In this document: positions 22,828-27,284 of the stretch, piece by piece
Numbering within the stretch: the stretch's first letter is position 1
Layout of the letters: every line of letters starts with the position of its first letter
Program-made: the position numbers and the translations under genes
The notes under the pieces: generated by a model
Told to the model about the DNA's origin: nothing
The model's database searches: none
Seen by the model: only the letters and a program-made list of their open reading frames with translations
Origin: JBFMGD01 sp040751775
GTDB lineage: Bacteria > Bacillota > Dethiobacteria > DTU022
Reading direction: 5' to 3'
NCBI GenBank assembly: GCA_040751775.1
Contig: JBFMGD010000039.1
Coordinates: 1 to 27,284 of the forward strand
Length of the DNA: 27,284 bases

Positions 22828-23922
22828 ATGCGTAAACCGGAAATGCGGCGCTGTCTAGATTTAATTAGACCATATGTGCCGGGCAAGCCTGTGGAAGAAG
22901 TGGAGCGCGAACTCGGGTTGAAGAATGTAATTAAGCTGGCCTCCAATGAAAACCCGTTGGGCCCGTCTCCCCTGGCGCTGCAGGCTTTGCAGCAATCTTT
23001 GAATCGCCTGCATATTTACCCGGACGGGAACTGTTTTTACCTGAAAGCGGCGCTGGCGGAGAAGCTGAGTGTTGAGCCGGCGCAGATTATCTTCGGTAAC
23101 GGCTCCGACGAACTGCTCTCCCTTTTAACCGCAACCTATATCAACCCCGGTGACGAGGCGGTGGCGGTCCGGCCTTCTTTCTCCGAATATGAATTCGCCA
23201 TGCGCGTAATGGGTGGCGTTTTGCATACCGTACCTTTGCGCGGCGGCGATTTTGCCTTTGACCTGGACGCGCTGGCTGCGGCGCTCAACGAACGCACCCG
23301 GCTAATCTTTGTTTGCAGTCCCAACAACCCTACCGGCAGCGTGGTGAGCCGGGATGAACTGGACCGTTTCCTGGCGGCCCTGCCGCCCGGCATCCTGGTG
23401 GTGCTGGATGAAGCGTACTACGAGTATATGGATGAACGAGCGCGGTTTTCCACGCTGGAGTACGTCCGGCAGTGCCGCCCGGTAATCATCTTGCGCACTT
23501 TTTCCAAAATCTACGGCCTGGCCGGCCTGCGCATCGGCTACGGGATCGCCCCGGCGCCGGTGATCGCGGATTTAAACCGGGTCCGCGAACCCTTTAATGT
23601 AAACAGCGCCGCCCAGACAGCGGCGGCCGCCGCTTTAAAGGACGACGCGCACCTGCAGCGCAGCCGCGCCCTGGTTGAAGCCGGGCGGCGGCAGCTGGCC
23701 CTGGGACTGGCTGAACTGGGGTTGACACCGGTGCCTACGCAGGCCAACTTTTATTTTGTCGATACCAAGACAGATTCAAAACAGGTCTTCGAGGCGCTGC
23801 TGCGCCGCGGGGTGATCGTGCGCACCGGCGACATCTTCGGCTTCCCCACCTACATTCGGGTCACCATCGGCACCGCGGAGCAGAACGAACTGTTCCTCAA
23901 AAACCTGGCGGCAGTCCTGTAA
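22828..23922 (+). CDS. hisC: Histidinol-phosphate aminotransferase
   Basis: PLP enzyme that converts imidazole acetol phosphate to histidinol phosphate; related enzymes also act on aromatic amino acid precursors. The 364-residue protein shows the HisC signatures KLASNENPLGPSP, YPDGNCFYLK, GNGSDELLSLL, CSPNNPTGS, DEAYYEY and the cofactor lysine Lys227 in RTFSKIYGLAGLRIGY. ATG 22828 gives the usual N-terminus MRKPEMRRCLDLIRPYVPG; the ribosome site is a G-run seven bases upstream. The gene has its own promoter, stands alone, and ends six bases before a family A palindrome. Confidence 0.93.
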   Translation: MRKPEMRRCLDLIRPYVPGKPVEEVERELGLKNVIKLASNENPLGPSPLALQALQQSLNRLHIYPDGNCFYLKAALAEKLSVEPAQIIFGNGSDELLSLLTATYINPGDEAVAVRPSFSEYEFAMRVMGGVLHTVPLRGGDFAFDLDALAAALNERTRLIFVCSPNNPTGSVVSRDELDRFLAALPPGILVVLDEAYYEYMDERARFSTLEYVRQCRPVIILRTFSKIYGLAGLRIGYGIAPAPVIADLNRVREPFNVNSAAQTAAAAALKDDAHLQRSRALVEAGRRQLALGLAELGLTPVPTQANFYFVDTKTDSKQVFEALLRRGVIVRTGDIFGFPTYIRVTIGTAEQNELFLKNLAAVL

Positions 23923-23928
23923 TACAAC

Positions 23929-24023
23929 GGAAGCATGGGGACGGTTCTTATGCTTCCTGAAGACTGAGAAATATGTTTATACATAAAATGGAAGGAAGCA
24001 AGAGAACCGTCCCCATGCTTCCT
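23929..24023. repeat. Palindromic REP/MITE-like element, family A, copy 2
   Basis: Arms at 23929-23958 and 23993-24023 are near-perfect inverted repeats of about 30 bp, almost identical to the arms at 1-31 and 101-131. The 34-bp centre is unrelated to that of copy 1. The element fills the whole gap between the convergent hisC and acyl-CoA-ligase genes and contributes the first base of the ligase stop codon. Confidence 0.88.
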
Positions 24024-25606
24024 TAGAGCACCTCAATCTGTTTTGGCAGTTTGTAGGCAGCGAGGTTTTCGCGGCAGTAGCGCAGCACTTCTGCTTCGCT
24101 GAGGGCGGCGTGCGGGACCGGGGCGACTACCGCATGCAGGGATTCTCCTTTGTAGGGGTCGCGCCGGGCGGATACGCGCGCCTCGCTGATCAGGGGATGC
24201 GCGAGCAGCACCGCCTGCACCTCCGCGGGATAAACATTGTAGCCGTCCGAGATGATCAGATCTTTTTTCCGATCAACGATGTATGTAAACCCGTCTTCCT
24301 CGACCCGCACGATATCCCCGGTATGCAGCCAGCCGTTTTTCAACACCGCCGCGGTCTCTTCCGGGGCGTTGATGTATCCCTGCATCACCTGGGGCCCCTT
24401 GATGCACAGTTCGCCGACCGCGCCTGCCGGGAGCGTCAACTCTTCCCGGTGTAAATCAACGACTTTAATCTCCGTATCCGGCAGGGGCAAGCCGATACTG
24501 CCGGCCCGCCTTTTTCCCAGGTAGGGATTGGAATGGGTTACCGGGGAGGCTTCGGCCAGGCCGTATCCTTCAATCAACTTTCCCCCGGTAACCTGTTCGA
24601 AAGACTGCTGCATTGCCAGCGGCAGCGGGGCGCCGCCGCTTAAGCAGGTCTTGATCGAACGCAGGTTGTATTTGCGCAGGTCCGGTGATTTTAAAATCGC
24701 TTCAAACATGGCCGGCACCCCCGGGAAATAGGTGACCCCGCTTTTTTCGATTAGATTCAGTATCTCCATGGTGTCGAACCGGGAGACCAGTACGAGCCGG
24801 CCGGCCACGGCCAGGCCCAGATTCATGCCAATCGTCATCCCGTAACTATGGGAAAGCGGCAGCGCCACCAGAACGGTTTCACCACCGTTATCCTTCAGGC
24901 TGGGGTTCCAGCAGCGGCATTGGATCACGTTGGCCACCAGGTTGCCGTGGGTCAACACCGCCCCCATCGGCTTGCCGCTGCTGCCGGCCGAATACATGAT
25001 TACCGCCGGGTCAGCGGCGCGGGGGGTAACCCGGGGGGGGTGCGGCCGGGTTAAAAGCAGTTTTTCCATGCGGTGATCGGAGTGCTCGCCGGTTACAATA
25101 GTTCCCCTGTTTTTGGGCCGGCCCAACAGGCGGCCGGCCGTGCCGCCCGGGTGCTCCAGGGAGCTGGCGATTACACTTTTTACACCGGTTTTATCCTGAT
25201 ATTGTTTAACGTACGAATAGCTGTCTTCAGCGGTAATCAGTAACGCGGCTTTGCTGTCATTTAAGTAGTAAACCATCTCGCGAGCTACCAGGAGCGGGTT
25301 TAGGGGGACTGCTACGGCGCCCAGTTTAATGGCCGCGTAATAAGCGATTACAAACTGGGGGCAGGTGGGAAGCTGTATGGCGATACGGTCGCCTTGGGCC
25401 AGCCCCAGGTCGTGCAAGGCTGCCGCAAATCGTTCCGTTTGCTCTAGCAGAGAAGCGTAGCGCAGGCTGCCGCCGCGATAGACCAGCGCCGTTAGGTCTC
25501 CACTGGCCCGGGCGGCCTGTTCAAGCATACTGAACAGGGGATAGCCGGGGTATTCGATAGTTGGGGGTACCCCGGGATCATAATATTTTAACCAGGTTTT
25601 CTCCAT
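24023..25606 (-). CDS. Acyl-CoA synthetase/AMP-ligase family protein, C-terminally truncated
   Basis: A 527-residue ANL-superfamily protein similar to fatty-acyl-CoA ligases (FadD-like). The A5 region EGYGLAEASPVTH, the A7/A8 region GWLHTGDIVRVEEDGFTYIVDRKKDLI and SDGYNVYPAEVQ are present. Two features are odd. The adenylation P-loop reads YSAGSSGKPMG, where the usual PKG lysine is Met. The protein ends at AYKLPKQIEVL, so the last 20-25 residues with the A10 catalytic lysine (usually PKxxxGK) are missing. The stop codon lies at the edge of the palindromic element, so insertion or rearrangement there probably removed the end. Acyl adenylation should be impaired; a residual thioesterification role or loss of function are both possible. 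ATG 25606 has AAGGGA six bases upstream. Confidence 0.85.
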   Translation of the reverse strand: MEKTWLKYYDPGVPPTIEYPGYPLFSMLEQAARASGDLTALVYRGGSLRYASLLEQTERFAAALHDLGLAQGDRIAIQLPTCPQFVIAYYAAIKLGAVAVPLNPLLVAREMVYYLNDSKAALLITAEDSYSYVKQYQDKTGVKSVIASSLEHPGGTAGRLLGRPKNRGTIVTGEHSDHRMEKLLLTRPHPPRVTPRAADPAVIMYSAGSSGKPMGAVLTHGNLVANVIQCRCWNPSLKDNGGETVLVALPLSHSYGMTIGMNLGLAVAGRLVLVSRFDTMEILNLIEKSGVTYFPGVPAMFEAILKSPDLRKYNLRSIKTCLSGGAPLPLAMQQSFEQVTGGKLIEGYGLAEASPVTHSNPYLGKRRAGSIGLPLPDTEIKVVDLHREELTLPAGAVGELCIKGPQVMQGYINAPEETAAVLKNGWLHTGDIVRVEEDGFTYIVDRKKDLIISDGYNVYPAEVQAVLLAHPLISEARVSARRDPYKGESLHAVVAPVPHAALSEAEVLRYCRENLAAYKLPKQIEVL

Positions 25607-25666
25607 AGTTTTTCCCTTGCCGGTTTGCGCGATCAGCGCCCGGCCTTCTCTTCCGCCGTTTAATTT

Positions 25667-25695
25667 ACCTTAACATGCCCCGGCTGTAGGGTCAA
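25667..25695 (-). promoter_or_regulatory. Candidate promoter of the acyl-CoA-ligase gene
   Basis: TTGACC (25690-25695) and TAAGGT (25667-25672) on the minus strand are 17 bp apart, with a TGT extension before the weak -10. It lies about 60 bases upstream of the start codon. Confidence 0.45.
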
Positions 25696-25753
25696 CGATT
25701 ACCTGTGCCGGTAGTGCCCGTTTGCCGCCGGACTGAAAGCTTAAAAAAAGCAT

Positions 25754-25777
25754 AAAAAAAACCGCGCCGCGGCGCGG
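25754..25777 (-). terminator. Intrinsic terminator after the CopZ-like gene
   Basis: CCGCGCCGCGGCGCGG (25762-25777) is a perfect palindrome that folds into a 6-bp GC stem with a 4-base loop, followed on the minus strand by eight T residues. It lies 24 bases past the copZ-like stop. Confidence 0.88.
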
Positions 25778-25801
25778 GGCAACCGGGCCAAAATAACCGG
25801 A

Positions 25802-26023
25802 TCAATGGACAACCGAATAACCGGCTCCTATGATCGCTTTCTCCAGTGCATCTCGTTTTACCACCGTGGGGTCAAAGCTAATCTTGACCTGGTTTTGGGC
25901 CAGATCAACCGCCGCGCCGGTAACGCCTTCGAGTGCGCGCACTGCGCTTTCAATACTGTTCTTGCAATGATTGCAGCTCATTCCCTCAACAGTAAAAGTA
26001 ATTGATTCTTCCCGTCCAGGCAA
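25802..26023 (-). CDS. copZ: Heavy-metal-associated domain protein, CopZ-like copper chaperone
   Basis: A 73-residue single HMA domain (ferredoxin-like beta-alpha-beta-beta-alpha-beta) with the metal-binding motif GMSCNHC near residues 14-20 and the typical end AIIGAGYSV. It should bind Cu(I) in the cytoplasm and pass it to a P-type ATPase, but no such ATPase or CsoR-type repressor is in the window, so the metal is inferred. TTG 26023 follows GGAGG by seven bases. It is monocistronic, between two candidate promoters and a strong terminator. Confidence 0.85.
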   Translation of the reverse strand: MPGREESITFTVEGMSCNHCKNSIESAVRALEGVTGAAVDLAQNQVKISFDPTVVKRDALEKAIIGAGYSVVH

Positions 26024-26062
26024 TCTTTATCCTCCTTCCATGATTTGACCTGTTGCTAGATC

Positions 26063-26092
26063 AGTTTACCCTGACCCGGCTTTTCTAGTCAA
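26063..26092 (-). promoter_or_regulatory. Proximal candidate promoter of the CopZ-like gene
   Basis: TTGACT (26087-26092) and TAAACT (26063-26068) on the minus strand are 18 bp apart, about 40 bases upstream of the TTG start. Confidence 0.55.
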
Positions 26093-26187
26093 AAAAGATA
26101 AACCGCGTGGCTGGGGGGTCCGGTTTCACGACCGCTAATCTTCTCACTAGCTTCCGGAAAAAAAAGGTCTACCCTTTCCGCCGGCTC

Positions 26188-26216
26188 ATTATAAATAGAT
26201 AACAGTATACAGGCAA
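26188..26216 (-). promoter_or_regulatory. Distal minus-strand promoter upstream of the CopZ-like gene
   Basis: TTGCCT (26211-26216) and TATAAT (26188-26193) on the minus strand are 17 bp apart, about 165 bases upstream of the CopZ-like start. It lies back to back with the ylbJ start at 26242. The leader it would create contains a weak AAAGG/CCTTT hairpin followed by a T-run (complement of 26153-26167). It could transcribe copZ or a short RNA. Confidence 0.45.
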
Positions 26217-26241
26217 AAATTCATGCACGGAGGGGAGTTCC

Positions 26242-27284
26242 TTGCCCTATCTTTTTGCTTCCGCGGTTATGGTATTCTTCTTCTATTTGTTGTACCGCCG
26301 CCGGCTCAGCCTGCCGCGTTACAAACAGCACCTGGTTACCTGTATCATCGCCTGCTGCGCTGTTTTTATTACACTATCCCTGGTTCGTTATCCGAAGGAG
26401 GCTTTTGAGGCTTCGGTGGCCGGCCTGGAGGTCTGGTGGCACATCGTATTCCCGGCTCTGCTGCCCTTCTTTGTATTTGCCCAGATCCTGATCGGCCTCG
26501 GTGTGGTGCACATGATCGGTGTCTTCCTGGAGCCGGTAATGCGGCCGGTATTTAACGTTCCCGGGACCGGCGCTTTTGTCATGGCCATGGGCCTGGCTTC
26601 GGGATTTCCGATCGGGGCGGTCCTGACCGCCGAACTGCGCTCGCGGGAGCTGTGCAACCGGTTTGAGGCGGAAAGGCTGCTCAGCTTTACCAACACGGCT
26701 GACCCCCTGTTTATGTTTGGTGCGGTCGCAGTCGGCATGCTGGGCTATCCCGAAGCGGGTATGACCATAGCCGTGGCCCACTACCTTTCCAGCCTGACGG
26801 TTGGAGTGGGCATGCGGTTTTACCGGCGCCGGGAAGCGGCTTCGCCGGAGCGAGGCCTCCGGCGCGGCAGCATTCTGGCCCGCGCCCTGCGGGCTATGAT
26901 CGCAGCCCGTGAAGAAGACGGCCGCCCTCTGGGCCGGTTGATGGGCGATGCGATAACGAAATCGGTGGATACTTTGTTGCTGATCGGCGGTTTCATCATC
27001 CTTTTTTCCGTGATTATCCGCATCCTCGATCTGCTGGGCGTGGTCGCTTTTTTAAGCGGCGGGCTGGTTTATCTCTTAAACCTCTCCGGTTTAAGCCCGG
27101 CTCTGGCTCCGGCCCTGATCAGCGGCATTTTTGAGATTGACCTGGGCTGCCAGTTTAGCGCCGCGCTTTCCGGTGTGGCCATGGGGGAAAAGATTATCGC
27201 CGCCGGGATGATTATCGCCTGGAGCGGCCTTTCGGTGCATGCCCAGGTGGCCAGTATCATTTCCAGAACAGATATAAAAATGAG
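26242..27284 (+). CDS. ylbJ: Sporulation integral membrane protein YlbJ, 3' end outside the window
   Basis: An open frame of 347 codons from TTG 26242 to the window end, missing about 50-60 residues compared with the usual 400 or so. It has several hydrophobic helices (residues about 2-14, 28-45, 65-100, 115-135, 165-190, 235-290). Characteristic segments are GLEVWWHIVFPALLPFFVFAQ, PVMRPVFNVPGTGAF, GLASGFPIGAVLTAELR, SFTNTADPLFMFGAVAVGML and FEIDLGCQFS. YlbJ is a mother-cell protein needed for normal spore formation in Bacillus and has nucleoside-transporter-like 'gate' domains. GGAGGGGAG lies four to five bases before the TTG. The AT-rich 26185-26215 stretch could hold a sporulation sigma-E promoter, but the match is not convincing. 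Confidence 0.9.
   Translation, partial: MPYLFASAVMVFFFYLLYRRRLSLPRYKQHLVTCIIACCAVFITLSLVRYPKEAFEASVAGLEVWWHIVFPALLPFFVFAQILIGLGVVHMIGVFLEPVMRPVFNVPGTGAFVMAMGLASGFPIGAVLTAELRSRELCNRFEAERLLSFTNTADPLFMFGAVAVGMLGYPEAGMTIAVAHYLSSLTVGVGMRFYRRREAASPERGLRRGSILARALRAMIAAREEDGRPLGRLMGDAITKSVDTLLLIGGFIILFSVIIRILDLLGVVAFLSGGLVYLLNLSGLSPALAPALISGIFEIDLGCQFSAALSGVAMGEKIIAAGMIIAWSGLSVHAQVASIISRTDIKM

Overview
The window looks like a chromosomal segment of a spore-forming, GC-rich Clostridia-type Firmicute, probably a Peptococcaceae/Desulfotomaculum-Pelotomaculum-like lineage. The lineage is an inference. It rests on strong AGGAGG ribosome sites, frequent TTG/GTG starts, a T-box leader, sporulation-type genes (a PdaB-like deacetylase and YlbJ) and short GGGACGGTTC palindromic repeats. 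Nearly all of it is core nitrogen, nucleotide, histidine and vitamin B6 metabolism. I see no phage, plasmid, CRISPR, tRNA or rRNA sequence.

Layout. Positions 1-7280 (minus strand) hold a nitrogen assimilation block: a domain-split glutamate synthase (amidotransferase, FMN/Fe-S synthase, and a GXGXG-FAD reductase-ferredoxin fusion), then glnA with its own consensus promoter and a leader terminator, then an ANTAR-domain regulator. Positions 7360-8484 hold a tandem-ATPase protein of unknown function (PRK06851-like, minus strand). Positions 8600-16880 (plus strand) hold carA-carB, the remnant of a diacylglycerol-kinase-like gene, purF and guaA. Positions 16904-21860 (minus strand) hold a T-box-controlled unit, aminotransferase-hisH-hisF-pdxS-pdxT, followed by a separate small membrane protein. 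Positions 21907-27284 hold a PdaB-like deacetylase (minus), hisC (plus), an acyl-CoA-ligase-like gene that has lost its C-terminus (minus), a CopZ-like metallochaperone (minus) and ylbJ (plus, running off the window).

How the genes fit together. Glutamine is the common thread. GlnA makes it, the glutamate synthase recycles it, and five further glutamine amidotransferases (CarA, PurF, GuaA, HisH, PdxT) spend it on pyrimidine/arginine, purine, GMP, histidine and PLP synthesis. PLP in turn serves the two aminotransferases. The glnA leader contains an intrinsic terminator whose 5' arm can instead pair in a small hairpin with an A1/G4 hexaloop, the hallmark of ANTAR target RNAs, and an ANTAR protein is encoded directly downstream. 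This gives a plausible autoregulated antitermination circuit.

A second theme is palindromic repeats placed at or just after stop codons. One of them abuts the truncated 3' end of the acyl-CoA ligase gene and contributes the first base of its stop codon.
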